A stretch of 64,000 nt of DNA. Source: Campylobacter gracilis (GTDB lineage: Bacteria; Campylobacterota; Campylobacteria; Campylobacterales; Campylobacteraceae). The stretch's first letter is position 1. Each line of letters opens with the position of its first letter. The notes below the pieces were generated by a model. The model was given only the letters and a program-made list of their open reading frames with translations. It made no database searches and was not told the DNA's origin. Shown one piece after another: positions 23,680-32,420 of this stretch. Both the position numbers and the translations under genes were made by a program. The stretch covers positions 1,798,001 through 1,862,000 of the forward strand of contig NZ_CP012196.1 of assembly GCF_001190745.1 (NCBI RefSeq). The letters run 5' to 3'.

Positions 23680-24261
23680 ATGCTTCTGTTTTTCCTTACG
23701 ATCTTTCCGATATCGCTGATGCCGGGCATCAACATGACCTACGCGCTAAATCTCGGCATCGCGCGCGGCTATCTTAGGGCGCTGCCTGCGTTGCTGGCGC
23801 AGGTGCTAGGCGTCGCAGCCGTGGCGCTTGCGTGCATATTCGGCGTCGCGGGCATTCTGCTTGCGCACCCTGCGGCACTTAGCGCGATTAAAATTCTAGG
23901 CGGCGCGTATATTTTTTATCTGGGCGTTGCGACCTTTTTGGCGCGCGGAAATTTCAAGCCGCAAAAACAAAAGCGCAGCGAAAATATCTTCTTCCAAGGC
24001 CTCGTAGTCGCGGTCTCAAACCCCAAGGCGTGGATATTTTTCACCGCGCTCTTTCCGCCGTTTTTGGACGCGGATAATCTTTTCGGTGCGCGCACCTTCG
24101 CCCTCGTGGCGATCTTGTGCGCCAGCGAAAGCATCTGCCTCAGCATCTACGCGCTGGGCGGAGCGGTGCTAAAAAATCTGCTAAAAACTCATCTGAAATA
24201 CCTCGAAATTTTCTGCTCGGTGCTGATGTGTGCGATCGGGCTGTGGATGATTTTGGGCTAA
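23680..24261 (+). CDS. LysE/RhtB-family amino-acid exporter, 193 aa
   Basis: A small inner-membrane exporter of the LysE type. The N-terminal PISLMPGINMTYALNLGIARGY is the family's PGP-x-N-x-x-x-x-x-x-x-G-x-x-x-G block. AIKILGGAYIFYLGVATF is the third helix, and GLVVAVSNPKAWIFFTALFPPF is the conserved N-P-K-A block before helix 4. Six helices are predicted. Substrate unknown (amino acid or similar). It has no gene partner on either side. Confidence 0.9.
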   Translation: MLLFFLTIFPISLMPGINMTYALNLGIARGYLRALPALLAQVLGVAAVALACIFGVAGILLAHPAALSAIKILGGAYIFYLGVATFLARGNFKPQKQKRSENIFFQGLVVAVSNPKAWIFFTALFPPFLDADNLFGARTFALVAILCASESICLSIYALGGAVLKNLLKTHLKYLEIFCSVLMCAIGLWMILG

Positions 24262-24508
24262 AATTTTGATTAAATTTAGCGCCCGAGCTTTGATAGAATT
24301 TTTAAATTTAAAGATAGATTGAAAAGTGGTATTGCTGCGGCTAAATTCCGAGAAAAATCCCGAAATTTAGCCGCTAGCTTTGAATTAAAATTTTAAGCGA
24401 TCGACCGCGTACGCTAAACGCCGCGGCAATTATCGTCCGTAGCGAACCGGCGGCGCGTTTAGGCGGTTTTGGCTTTGTGTAGTATCGCCGTACCGCGTGC
24501 GCTTAAAT

Positions 24509-25132
24509 TTAATCTCTGCCGTGAAGCTCGTCGATGTAAAATTTCACAGAGCCGAGACCCTCTTTTTTAGCCCATTCGTAGGCGCTTGAGACGAACTCCC
24601 AGTTGATGCCTGCGTAGAATTTTTCCAAATATTTCGGGCGCGCATTGTGCTCATCGATGTAATACGCGTGCTCCCAAACGTCCACGACTAGAAGCGGCAC
24701 GAGCCCCTCGGTCACCGGCGTAGCGGCGTTTTGGGTCGCTTTAATGCAAAGCTTGCCCGATTTCGGATCGTAAGCGAGCCACACCCAGCCCGAGCCGAAA
24801 TGCGCCGTAGCAGCAGCCAAAAACTCGCTTTTAAAATCCGCAAAATTTTCCGCTAGCGCCGATTTTAGCTCCACAGACGGCTCGCTAGGCTTTGCGATGC
24901 AATCCCAGTAAAAATCGTGGTTGTAAACCTGCGCTGCGTTATTGAAAAGCCCGCCGCTAGAAGCCGTTACGATCTCGTAAAGCCCCTTGCCTGCAAACTC
25001 GCCCGATTCGGTAAGTTTATTTAAATTTGCCACATAGGTCGCGTGGTGCTTACCATGGTGATAATCACAGGTTTGCTTGCTTACGACCGCGTTGTGCGCC
25101 GCATCGAACGGCAACTCTCTAAGTTTAAGCAT
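24509..25132 (-). CDS. sodB: Superoxide dismutase (Fe)
   Basis: Converts superoxide to oxygen and hydrogen peroxide in the cytoplasm. Metal ligands are visible in order: His in the N-terminal LPFDA-HN block, His in QVYNHDFYWD, Asp and His in VVDVWEHAYYIDEHN. FNNAAQVYNHDFYWDC with Gly-rich GGLFNN favours iron over manganese. 207 residues, normal for the family. A clear AAGGAGAG ribosome site precedes ATG 25132. It is flanked by AT-rich gaps and looks monocistronic. Confidence 0.95.
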   Translation of the reverse strand: MLKLRELPFDAAHNAVVSKQTCDYHHGKHHATYVANLNKLTESGEFAGKGLYEIVTASSGGLFNNAAQVYNHDFYWDCIAKPSEPSVELKSALAENFADFKSEFLAAATAHFGSGWVWLAYDPKSGKLCIKATQNAATPVTEGLVPLLVVDVWEHAYYIDEHNARPKYLEKFYAGINWEFVSSAYEWAKKEGLGSVKFYIDELHGRD

Positions 25133-25288
25133 CTTTCTCTCCTTGAAATGAATTTTGAAGCGATTATAGCCTAAAATTTCTAAACGAATAATAAAATTTA
25201 TTATTTAGGATTAATTTTAAGGCGAATTTCAATCTAAGCCATCGTAATCGCGCTTTAAATTTAAAATTTAGGCGGCTTATTAACGCCA

Positions 25289-25712
25289 GAGCTTTCTTTT
25301 ATCCTCATCGGAGCGCTTTTTATGTGCGACCGGGCGTACGGCTTAAGCGCGCTGCCGGTGTGCACGAGCGGTTATTTACCGTCATCTGCGCGGTTGGGAG
25401 CTTTTTTATGTTTATGCTTGCTTTTAAATACATAGCGCGGTACTCGCATACGTCCTATACACGGGGCTCGGCGTGCTTTTTATCGTCTTTCTTGAAACTG
25501 CTATCGCGCTAAAAGAGGACTTGGAGATTAACCTACTTCGCATATTTTTCATATTCACGCTAAGCTTATGCACAGGTATCGGCACGATCGGCGCCGTAAT
25601 CCTAGGTGTATTCATCCACCGCGAAAAAATTTCTGCGCGCAAAGCACCTCTTATTTCTCATAATTTCAAGCGCCGTGATGCTGAAATTAATTTAGAATTT
25701 TGGCGAATTTAG
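25289..25712 (+). pseudogene. Small multidrug resistance (SMR) transporter, multiply frameshifted
   Basis: Pieces of an EmrE/SugE-like protein lie in order but in different frames: ELSFILIGALFMCDRAYGL (25289 on), RLFTVICAVGSFFMFMLAFKYI, then AVLAYVLYTGLGVLFIVFLE and LLRIFFIFTLSLCTGIGTIG-AVILGVFIHREK. These correspond to SMR helices 1-4, with the Y-x-x-x-TGLG motif. At least two frame changes are needed, and the third-helix motif appears twice, as if two SMR genes (often paired) had recombined. Not functional as it stands. Confidence 0.7.
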
Positions 25713-25748
25713 CTAAGCTTAGCGCTAAATTTAACGCAAAGGAAAACC

Positions 25749-26219
25749 ATGAAAATCATCGAAGGCTTGCTTGCTCTTAAGGGCAGCGAAAAAATTCTAA
25801 TCATCAACGCCCGCTTCAACCACATCATCACCGATCGCCTAGTCGAAGGGGCGCATGATGCGTTTTTGCGCCACGGCGGCAAGGAGGAAAATTTAAGCCT
25901 GATGCTTGTTCCTGGCGCTTTTGAGATCCCGCTCGCGCTTGAAAAGGCGCTAAGCTCCAAGCTCTACGACGCCGTCGTCTGCCTAGGCGCGGTGATCCGC
26001 GGCTCTACACCGCATTTTGACTACGTAAGCGCCGAGGTAAGTAAGGGGATCGCAAACACCATGCTAAAATACGGCGCACCCGTGACTTTCGGCGTGCTGA
26101 CTACCGATAATATCGAGCAAGCGATCGAGCGTGCAGGCTCAAAGGCCGGCAACAAGGGCTTTGAGGCGATGAGCGGCGCGATCGAGCTTCTAAGCCTATT
26201 TCGCAACATAAAGGCGTAA
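25749..26219 (+). CDS. ribH: 6,7-dimethyl-8-ribityllumazine synthase
   Basis: The penultimate step of riboflavin synthesis. 156 residues with [16 protein letters not shown] (substrate loop), [39 protein letters not shown] (phosphate and ribityl binding, catalytic His) and [24 protein letters not shown]. It ends one base before nusB, so it is co-transcribed with nusB and pyrF. In C. jejuni kdsA directly precedes this trio; here kdsA is about 14.5 kb away. Confidence 0.96.
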   Translation: MKIIEGLLALKGSEKILIINARFNHIITDRLVEGAHDAFLRHGGKEENLSLMLVPGAFEIPLALEKALSSKLYDAVVCLGAVIRGSTPHFDYVSAEVSKGIANTMLKYGAPVTFGVLTTDNIEQAIERAGSKAGNKGFEAMSGAIELLSLFRNIKA

Positions 26220-26220
26220 A

Positions 26221-27249
26221 ATGGCCACCAGACACCAAGCCAGGCTCGCTGCGATCTCGCTGCTCTACTCCCGCGATATGAACGGCGGCGGCGAGGACTT
26301 TGCGGACGAGTATCTGGAAGAAAAGCGCATTCGCAACGAGCAGCGCAACTGGACGCTGGCGCTTCTGCGCGGCGCTAGCGAAAATCTCGCCGCAGTCGAT
26401 GCGCTGATAGACGAAAATTTAAAGGAATTTAAACTCGCCGAAATTTCGGCTCTGGAGCGCGCGATACTGCGGCTCGGGGCGTATGAACTGCGCTTTACGG
26501 ACACCGACGCAGGCATCGTCATCAACGAAGCGATCAACTCCGCCAAGGAGCTTGGCATCTCGCCAAGATTTATAAACGGCGTGCTGGATGCGCTAAAAGA
26601 CAGCCCCGTAAACATCGCGGCGGATAAAATTTCCAAGCCGACTGCGACGGCAAGTGAAAATCTCGAGACAACCACGGAGGCAGTCAAAAATTTTAAGCCT
26701 GCTACGGAGAAAAACTCCGCCGTTTCGGACAGCAACGATACGGCGAAAAATTTCATTCCCGCAGGCGCGGACGGCAAGACGAAAAATTTTACTAAGACAA
26801 AGAGGGACGGCACGCCGAAAAATTCTACGGCGAGAAGAAGCAGACCGTCTAAAAAGCCCGCTAATTTGAAAACTCGCAGCGCGCCCGCAAAAAAATCCGA
26901 AGCCGCCGCGAGCAAAAAATTTAAAACGGAAAGAAATTTCAAGACTGGAGATAAATTTAAGACGGAGAAAACGGGCAAAAATTTCAAAACGGGCGAGCGA
27001 GGTAAAAATTTTAAGGCAGGCGAACGAGGCAAAGACGCCGCGCCGAAAAAAGAGAGCGCGGATAGAAATTTCAGAGTCGGCAAAAGCGCGGCACCGAAAA
27101 AGGGCACTGCTGGTAAAAATACTGCGCCCAAAAGTAGCGCGGGGCGCAAAATCTCTACCGCGCCGAAAAAATCTGCTGGCGGCAGAGGCGCACTCTCAAA
27201 AAGACCTGCGGGCAACAAAGGCACGGTACGCGGCAAGGATAAACGGTGA
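26221..27249 (+). CDS. nusB: Transcription antitermination factor NusB with ~210-residue Lys-rich tail
   Basis: Residues 1-130 are a complete Nus[21 protein letters not shown], then [28 protein letters not shown] as split blocks, then [14 protein letters not shown] and FINGVLDAL. It acts with NusE in rRNA antitermination. Normal length is 130-150; here it continues to 342 with a basic Lys/Thr/Ala/Ser tail containing tandem units ([23 protein letters not shown]). The tail is in frame and ends by overlapping the pyrF GTG in a GTGA. Its basic character could add RNA binding, or it may be a tolerated expansion. Confidence 0.92.
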   Translation: MATRHQARLAAISLLYSRDMNGGGEDFADEYLEEKRIRNEQRNWTLALLRGASENLAAVDALIDENLKEFKLAEISALERAILRLGAYELRFTDTDAGIVINEAINSAKELGISPRFINGVLDALKDSPVNIAADKISKPTATASENLETTTEAVKNFKPATEKNSAVSDSNDTAKNFIPAGADGKTKNFTKTKRDGTPKNSTARRSRPSKKPANLKTRSAPAKKSEAAASKKFKTERNFKTGDKFKTEKTGKNFKTGERGKNFKAGERGKDAAPKKESADRNFRVGKSAAPKKGTAGKNTAPKSSAGRKISTAPKKSAGGRGALSKRPAGNKGTVRGKDKR

Positions 27250-27932
27250 AGCTCTGCATCGCGCTTGATATGAGCTCGAAGCAGGAGTGTTTACAGCTGG
27301 CGGAGCGGCTGGCGGACTTTTCGGATAAAATTTGGCTCAAAATTGGACTGCGAACTTATTTGCGCGACGGTGCGGGATTTATAGAGGAACTAAAAAAGCT
27401 TGGAAATTTTAAAATTTTCCTCGATCTAAAGCTCTACGACATCCCAAACACGATGGCTGATGCCGCCGAGGAGATTGCAAAGCTTAGCATAGATATGATA
27501 AACGTGCACGCAAGCAGCGGCAAGCGCGCGATGGCTACGGTGATGCAGCGACTGGACAAGCTCGGTTCGCGCCCGCTGGTGCTCGCAGTTTCGGCGCTAA
27601 CGAGCTTTGATCAGGCTGAATTTAGTGCGGTTTACGAGCAAAATTTAAACGACGCCGTGCGTAAATTTAGCGTGATGAGCTATGAAGCGGGGCTTGACGG
27701 TATGGTCTGCTCGGCATACGAAAGCCGCCTGATAAAGGACGCAACGAGCGCAAAATTTATCACGCTTTGCCCGGGCGTAAGGCCGTTTGGCGAGAGCGCG
27801 GCAGATCAAAAGCGAGTAGCGGATCTAGGCGTCGCGCGCGAGGCGAGGGCTGATTTTATCGTGGTAGGTCGTCCGATTTATCAAAGCGCCGATCCGCACG
27901 AAATTTGCGAGCGGATTTTGGGTCAAATTTAG
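27246..27932 (+). CDS. pyrF: Orotidine 5'-phosphate decarboxylase
   Basis: Decarboxylates OMP to UMP, the last step of pyrimidine synthesis. 228 residues. [17 protein letters not shown] holds the D-x-K-x-x-D-I-P-x-T catalytic tetrad, [10 protein letters not shown] the phosphate-side loop, and [18 protein letters not shown] and [12 protein letters not shown] the phosphate grip. GTG 27246 overlaps the nusB stop by four bases, giving translational coupling. Confidence 0.96.
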   Translation: MKLCIALDMSSKQECLQLAERLADFSDKIWLKIGLRTYLRDGAGFIEELKKLGNFKIFLDLKLYDIPNTMADAAEEIAKLSIDMINVHASSGKRAMATVMQRLDKLGSRPLVLAVSALTSFDQAEFSAVYEQNLNDAVRKFSVMSYEAGLDGMVCSAYESRLIKDATSAKFITLCPGVRPFGESAADQKRVADLGVAREARADFIVVGRPIYQSADPHEICERILGQI

Positions 27933-28490
27933 CGCCAAAACTTGCATAAAATTTGACGCAAGCTCGTTTTAAGCGCCGTTTCCGTGCGAAAGAAATTTTA
28001 ATTAAAATGCGCACAAAGGCGGCTCGGATGACGCCGAAGCACCGTCGTCATCTTTTTACAAAATCTGTTGGAGTTTGAAACTCGCGGTAAAGTATAGCGC
28101 TTTCGACTACAACCGGTTCAAATTTCCCGTTGGAGTTTAAAACAAACGTATCGGATTTTTGCATTTGGCGCAAGGCGGAAGCGTAAATTTGCTCCGTCGG
28201 GGGATTAAAAACGTTTAAACTTTGCCGCGCCCAAGCTCCCTGCTAGCTTGCGGATAAAATTTCCGATAACGAGCGCGGGCGGACGTCTTAGCACTAAAAA
28301 GTGGCGCGCATAAGCGCAGCGGCAGCCCGGCGGCGAGATAAAATTTTAAAAATTTTTCGCACCGCGTGGATAAAATTTTAAAACTTGCCTCGCACGAGTG
28401 AGATTTTAAAATTCCGCACTCTCAAGGGGTTTTAAAATTTATATCCAAATGGCGAGCCAAGCGAAATTTGAATAAAGATTGGAGTAAAAT
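27933..28490. repeat. 558-bp gap with AT-palindrome elements
   Basis: No gene seen. The edges (27935-28015 and 28320-28440) carry clusters of AAATTT and AAAATTTTAAA elements. The middle contains two imperfect copies of GTTGGAGTTT-AAAC about 62 bases apart (28067 and 28129), too short to be CRISPR repeats. The end carries the ribosome site of the next gene (GGAG before TTG). Confidence 0.55.
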
Positions 28491-28737
28491 TTGAGCAAAG
28501 GCGCGAGCGATTTTAAGAAAATACCCTATGTCGGTGAGGCGACCGAGGCCGATCTGCTGGCACTCGGCTACGAGGACATCGCTTCGCTAAAGGGCGCGGA
28601 TCCGGACGAGACGAAAGAACGCACAAAGGCGCTCGGACGCGGCAGATGCATCATCTATGTTTACCGAGGCCAGCTACTACGCAAACACTCCGCGCCCAGA
28701 CAAAGCCAAGCTAAAGTGGTGGCTTTGGAAGGATTAA
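28491..28737 (+). pseudogene. Cdd1-type helix-hairpin-helix protein, frameshifted near the end
   Basis: TTG 28491 after ATTGGAG opens an HhH protein of the Cdd1/pathogenicity-locus type (FKKIPYVGEATEADLLALG, then LKGADPDETKERT, then GRCIIYVYR). In that frame the end is nonsense-like and stops at 28751. A frame change just after IYVY gives EASYYANTPRPDKAKLKWW-LWKD and a stop at 28737, exactly the family's C-terminus. The 247-bp span is one base over a multiple of three. Either a recent frameshift or a base error. The family's biochemical role is unclear; HhH motifs bind DNA. Confidence 0.75.
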
Positions 28738-28971
28738 ATTTACGAATTTGACCCGCGCCGTTTATAAATTTAAGCGGATTTGCTAACGACCGAAGCGGCT
28801 GTATTTGCGGCACGAAACGGCGCCTCACGGAAGTGCAAGCTAGCAAGCGCAACGAACGGCGCAAATTTTATGCGCGAGCTTTGCGAATACAATGCGATAA
28901 AGCGACGCGAAGGGCGTAAATTTAACGGGCGCCGTATAATTGGGGCGCCGCAAAGTGGAAGGACGGTAGGG

Positions 28972-29829
28972 ATGAAATTTTTTGCTATTTTGATTTTATG
29001 CGCGAGTGCGCTTTTTGGCGAGACGATCAGCGCGAAATATGAGATTTCGTTCGGCGTTTTCGGCGCGGTCGGCAGTGCAAATACGCGGCTCGTGCGCGAA
29101 GACGATCGCTACGAGATCGTCATGGACGCCGTTGCGCAGGGCGTCGCGGGCAGCCTAAGCGGACAAAGGCGCGAGAGCTTCCGCTCAAAGGGGCGCGTCG
29201 TGGCGGGGCTTTTGATGCCCGATCTCTACGTCCACGAGGTCTCGCGCAAAAAGGGTAAAACGACGAAAAACGAGCGCAAAACCTACGCATTCGACTATGC
29301 GCGCAAAACGATAAAATTTCAAAAGTTCAAGGGCACGGGCGGCGAGCTACAGCTCGTAAGCGACGAAATTTTGCCCTACTTCGCGACGAACGACCTGCTG
29401 AGTTTGTTTTTCAATTTCTCTAAAATCCCGCACTCAGGCGATAAATTTTTCGTCCGAGCCGCGGGCGCAAAGAGCGCTGACGGAAGGATCGACATCGAAA
29501 GACCGCGCGGAAGCGCCGCCGCAAATATCGCGAGCGAGCTTGGCGTCGCGCCGCCTAGCGATGCGGATACAAACTCCGGCGCAGCGGCAAGCGCAAGCTC
29601 TAGCGGAGCAGATACGAAAACCGGCGCAACGGACGCAAATTTTAAAGGGCGCGGCGCGGGCACAGATAAACAGGCTACGGCGATCTACGTGGTTTTCATC
29701 AACCAGCCGATATTTTCGAGCAGCCGAGGCGAACTGCACCTGAGCCTAAACGAGCGCGGCTACGCCGATCGCGCCGTTTTGAAGGACGTGTTGCTCTTCG
29801 GCGACATCCGCGCGCGGCTCGTGGAATGA
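28972..29829 (+). CDS. Exported DUF3108-like protein with low-complexity insert, 285 aa
   Basis: The ATG at 28972 with GGTAGGG upstream gives a signal peptide (MKFFAILILCASALFGETIS); the longer frame to 28780 is unsupported. The mature part (AKYEISFGVFGAVGSANTRL, then SKGRVVAGLLMPDLY, KKGKTTKNERKTYAFDY, NDLLSLFFNFSKI) follows the DUF3108 plan of a periplasmic beta-barrel-like domain. Residues about 185-240 are an Ala/Ser/Asp/Thr/Gly-rich insertion; IYVVFINQPIFSSSRGELHL then resumes the fold. Function unknown, probably envelope-related. Confidence 0.75.
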   Translation: MKFFAILILCASALFGETISAKYEISFGVFGAVGSANTRLVREDDRYEIVMDAVAQGVAGSLSGQRRESFRSKGRVVAGLLMPDLYVHEVSRKKGKTTKNERKTYAFDYARKTIKFQKFKGTGGELQLVSDEILPYFATNDLLSLFFNFSKIPHSGDKFFVRAAGAKSADGRIDIERPRGSAAANIASELGVAPPSDADTNSGAAASASSSGADTKTGATDANFKGRGAGTDKQATAIYVVFINQPIFSSSRGELHLSLNERGYADRAVLKDVLLFGDIRARLVE

Positions 29830-29857
29830 GACTTCGTAAATTCGAAAAATGCCTGAA

Positions 29858-30874
29858 TTAAAAATTTTTAACTCTTAAAAGATAATTTGGCGCGTCTAGG
29901 TCTTTATTAAATTTTAGTTTCATATATTTTTTAAGCTCGTTATATTCTTTATTAGTGGGTATAAATATAAAAAATTTATTGTAAAGCGCGTCTATAATTA
30001 AAGCATCGACAAACCTACATGAAAATAATCCGCCCTTAAACAGATGAAAAATCATTTGCGGTATAAAAAGAAAGATAATCGCTCCCATGCAGCAAAATAA
30101 CATTATAAAGACTATCATAGAGTCATCAAATATCGCGCCATAAATATAAGCGATTACGTATATAGCGAGGCAGATTTTTCCTATGATTCTTTCCGTTTCC
30201 GTATATTTTCGTGTCTCGCTTTCATAAACAAGTGCGAAAGTTTTTTTAAAATATAAAATATCATCAAATTTCATTACGAGCTGCTCGCCTGATTTTATAC
30301 ATTTTATGCTTGAGTTTAAAAATATAAATTTCCTTCCGTAATGCTGCGAAAAACCCTTAAGAGCCCTAGCAACCAAAGGTGCGGTAAGCAGAATATTCGC
30401 AACTTTTCTATCATAAGGGATGTTGGACACTAAATTTATAAACATAGCAAAACAAAGCAACGCTACTATAGCTATAATATTTACGATCGGCATATAGTCT
30501 TTGATGACCAACGGCTCTTTGTCGTAATCACGAGTTTTAGCGCCCCGCGATGAAATACAGCCCGAGTTTAAATTTTGAAATTTTACCTCATCTTTTGAGT
30601 TTAAATTCGTGCCGTTTAAATTTCTATCTCGGAAATTTGCGGCGCAAAGATAATTGGCTTGCAATTTGAGGTCTGTTTGATTAAAATTCGCATTTTTAAA
30701 GCTTTTACTACTCAAATTTGTATCGTTTAAATTTAATGAGCTGCGATCCGTTGCATCGCTTAAATCCGCATCGTCAAAAATTTCGGCGCTAGCGCCCTTT
30801 CGAAGCTTTTGCTTTAAGTTCTGGCGCCCCTCGTTTAGAAGCTTTTTAGATTCCTCAAACCGCACTTTATCCAA
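29858..30874 (-). CDS. Membrane protein with repeat-rich N-terminus, 338 aa
   Basis: Residues 25-115 are an Asn/Leu/Asp-rich run that mimics pentapeptide repeats (SSLNLNDTNLSS, ANFNQTDLKL, NLNGTNLNS); the DNA is dense in TTTAAATT-type words. Residues about 125-165 and 235-285 hold four membrane helices. A soluble segment between them (RKFIFLNSSIKCIKSGEQLVMKFDDILYF) and a C-terminal tail (NKEYNELKKYMKLKFNKDL) complete it. I do not recognise the family. It is convergent with the DUF3108-like gene, and thiE lies upstream in the same direction. Confidence 0.6.
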   Translation of the reverse strand: MDKVRFEESKKLLNEGRQNLKQKLRKGASAEIFDDADLSDATDRSSLNLNDTNLSSKSFKNANFNQTDLKLQANYLCAANFRDRNLNGTNLNSKDEVKFQNLNSGCISSRGAKTRDYDKEPLVIKDYMPIVNIIAIVALLCFAMFINLVSNIPYDRKVANILLTAPLVARALKGFSQHYGRKFIFLNSSIKCIKSGEQLVMKFDDILYFKKTFALVYESETRKYTETERIIGKICLAIYVIAYIYGAIFDDSMIVFIMLFCCMGAIIFLFIPQMIFHLFKGGLFSCRFVDALIIDALYNKFFIFIPTNKEYNELKKYMKLKFNKDLDAPNYLLRVKNF

Positions 30875-31052
30875 AAAATATCCTTAAGCTTAAATCGCTC
30901 GTATTTTATAACTTCGGGCTTAAATTGCAATAAATCGCGCCCGTTTCGCGCGTTTTTGATTTTATTTAAAATGTGTTTTGCATCGCGCCGCATGCGCGAA
31001 ATGACGGCAGCAAGGGCGCGACAAAAGAAACGGACCACATTTTCGGATCGAT

Positions 31053-32420
31053 TCATTTCTTAAATTTTCTTATGAAATCGCTCGCGTCCCGCGCTGCCAT
31101 CGCTGAGCTCATAACGGCGATCCTGTCGGCTCCCGCGCGTAGGACGGAGGCAAAATTGCGCGGCGTTATGCCGCCCAGCGCGTAAATTTCGCCGCCGTAA
31201 AACCCACGCACGGCGCGGATCAAATTTAGCCCCTTCGGCATGAGCCCCGCCTTGCAATCGGTCGCGAATATGTGGCTCAAGCAGATCGCGCTCGCGCCCA
31301 GCTCCAGCGCCTCGCGCGCCTCCGCCTCGCTGTGGCAGGAAGCGACCAGTTTTTTGAAATTTGCGCGCAAAAACTCTGCCCCTCGCGCCGCACTAAAGCT
31401 CCGCAAAACCCCGAGCGGCAGCCATAAATTTCTCTCGCCCGCCCGCAGCGCAAAATCTGCAAAATTATGCACAAAGATCGCGGGCGGGCGCCTTGCACTC
31501 TCTGCGCTCCGCGCGCCCTCCACACTCTGCGAGTTCTCCGCCTCTTTCACGCTCTGTAAATTTTCTACGCCCTCTATACTTTCCGAGCTTTCCGTGTACT
31601 GCGTGCTCTGCGAGCTCCCCGCATTTTTTGCACTATGCACATCATTCACATTTTCTGTACTTTGCGCACCCTGCATACTTTCCGCATTTGCTGCACTCCG
31701 TGCGATCTCAACCGCGGGTTTTGTTTCGCATACGACGCCGCGAAGCGAAATTTCACCCGGCGCGCTATCATTCTCGCAGTTTGCAGCGCTAGTAAAATTT
31801 TCAGACAAAATTTCATCTAAAACGCAAGCGGAATTTTTAGACCGTATCTCATCTGTAGCGGCACCGTGCTTGCGGGCTGTATCCGCGCAAAGCTCGCTCT
31901 TGCCGTCGCCCAAATCGAGCTTTTTTTGCAAAACTTCGTCCTCGTCGCGCTCGTAGAGCGAAATTTTATCCGCGCAGACCGCGCTCGCGTTCAATCCGCC
32001 TACGAGGGTTTGGACGACGCAGGCTCGATCGTCGTAAATTTTATGCGGAATCGTGCGCGCGCAAACTTCCTCTGCGAAAATTCCGTCCGAGCGAGCCGCA
32101 TCCGTGCCAAACCCCTCTTCGTGCGCTTCTGCCGCATCAAATTTGGCGGCGCGGATTTCATTCGGCGAAATTTCATGCGGGCAAGCTCGATCCGCGTCAA
32201 AGCTGAGCCGGTCTGCGCGATCGTAGAACTCGCAAGCGCGCAGTATATTCTCAAATAGCGCCGCATAGGCCGCTTCGTCTAAATCCTTTTCGCGCACGAC
32301 GATCTCGCCTACGCCCGCCGCGGCAAAATCCGCTATACGCGCGAGCAGCGCCGCCTCACCGCCGCAGAGCACGCGGTTAGTGATGATCGTAATGCGCGAA
32401 GCAAGCTCCAAATCTAGCAT
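31053..32420 (-). CDS. thiE: Thiamine-phosphate synthase (ThiE-like) with ~240-residue insertion
   Basis: ThiE joins the pyrimidine and thiazole moieties into thiamine phosphate. Core pieces: ITIITNRVLCG and GEIVVREKDLDEAAYAAL at the N-terminus (the R-x-K-D block), then after the insert VASCHSEAEAREALELGASAICLSHIFAT, EIYALGGITPRNFASVLRAGADRIAVMSS. Normal length is about 200; here it is 455, because residues about 70-310 are inserted. The insert has an A/D/E-rich first half and a second half of about 9-residue imperfect repeats (Q-S-x-E-x-x-x-S type). The catalytic core appears complete, although the mid-region that usually holds N-D binding residues is displaced. It is the last gene of the thi run. 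Confidence 0.8.
   Translation of the reverse strand: MLDLELASRITIITNRVLCGGEAALLARIADFAAAGVGEIVVREKDLDEAAYAALFENILRACEFYDRADRLSFDADRACPHEISPNEIRAAKFDAAEAHEEGFGTDAARSDGIFAEEVCARTIPHKIYDDRACVVQTLVGGLNASAVCADKISLYERDEDEVLQKKLDLGDGKSELCADTARKHGAATDEIRSKNSACVLDEILSENFTSAANCENDSAPGEISLRGVVCETKPAVEIARSAANAESMQGAQSTENVNDVHSAKNAGSSQSTQYTESSESIEGVENLQSVKEAENSQSVEGARSAESARRPPAIFVHNFADFALRAGERNLWLPLGVLRSFSAARGAEFLRANFKKLVASCHSEAEAREALELGASAICLSHIFATDCKAGLMPKGLNLIRAVRGFYGGEIYALGGITPRNFASVLRAGADRIAVMSSAMAARDASDFIRKFKK

Noticed and set aside
26265-27236. 323-codon minus-strand ORF across nusB
   Set aside because: It is an antisense shadow of nusB and its low-complexity tail; it lacks a ribosome site and any domain.
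28067-28143. Two copies of GTTGGAGTTT-AAAC 62 bp apart, suggestive of a CRISPR repeat pair
   Set aside because: Only about 15 bases match, flanks differ, there is no third copy and no cas gene.
31240-31956. Long plus-strand ORFs antisense to thiE
   Set aside because: They are shadows of the repeat insert with no start context or recognisable domain.
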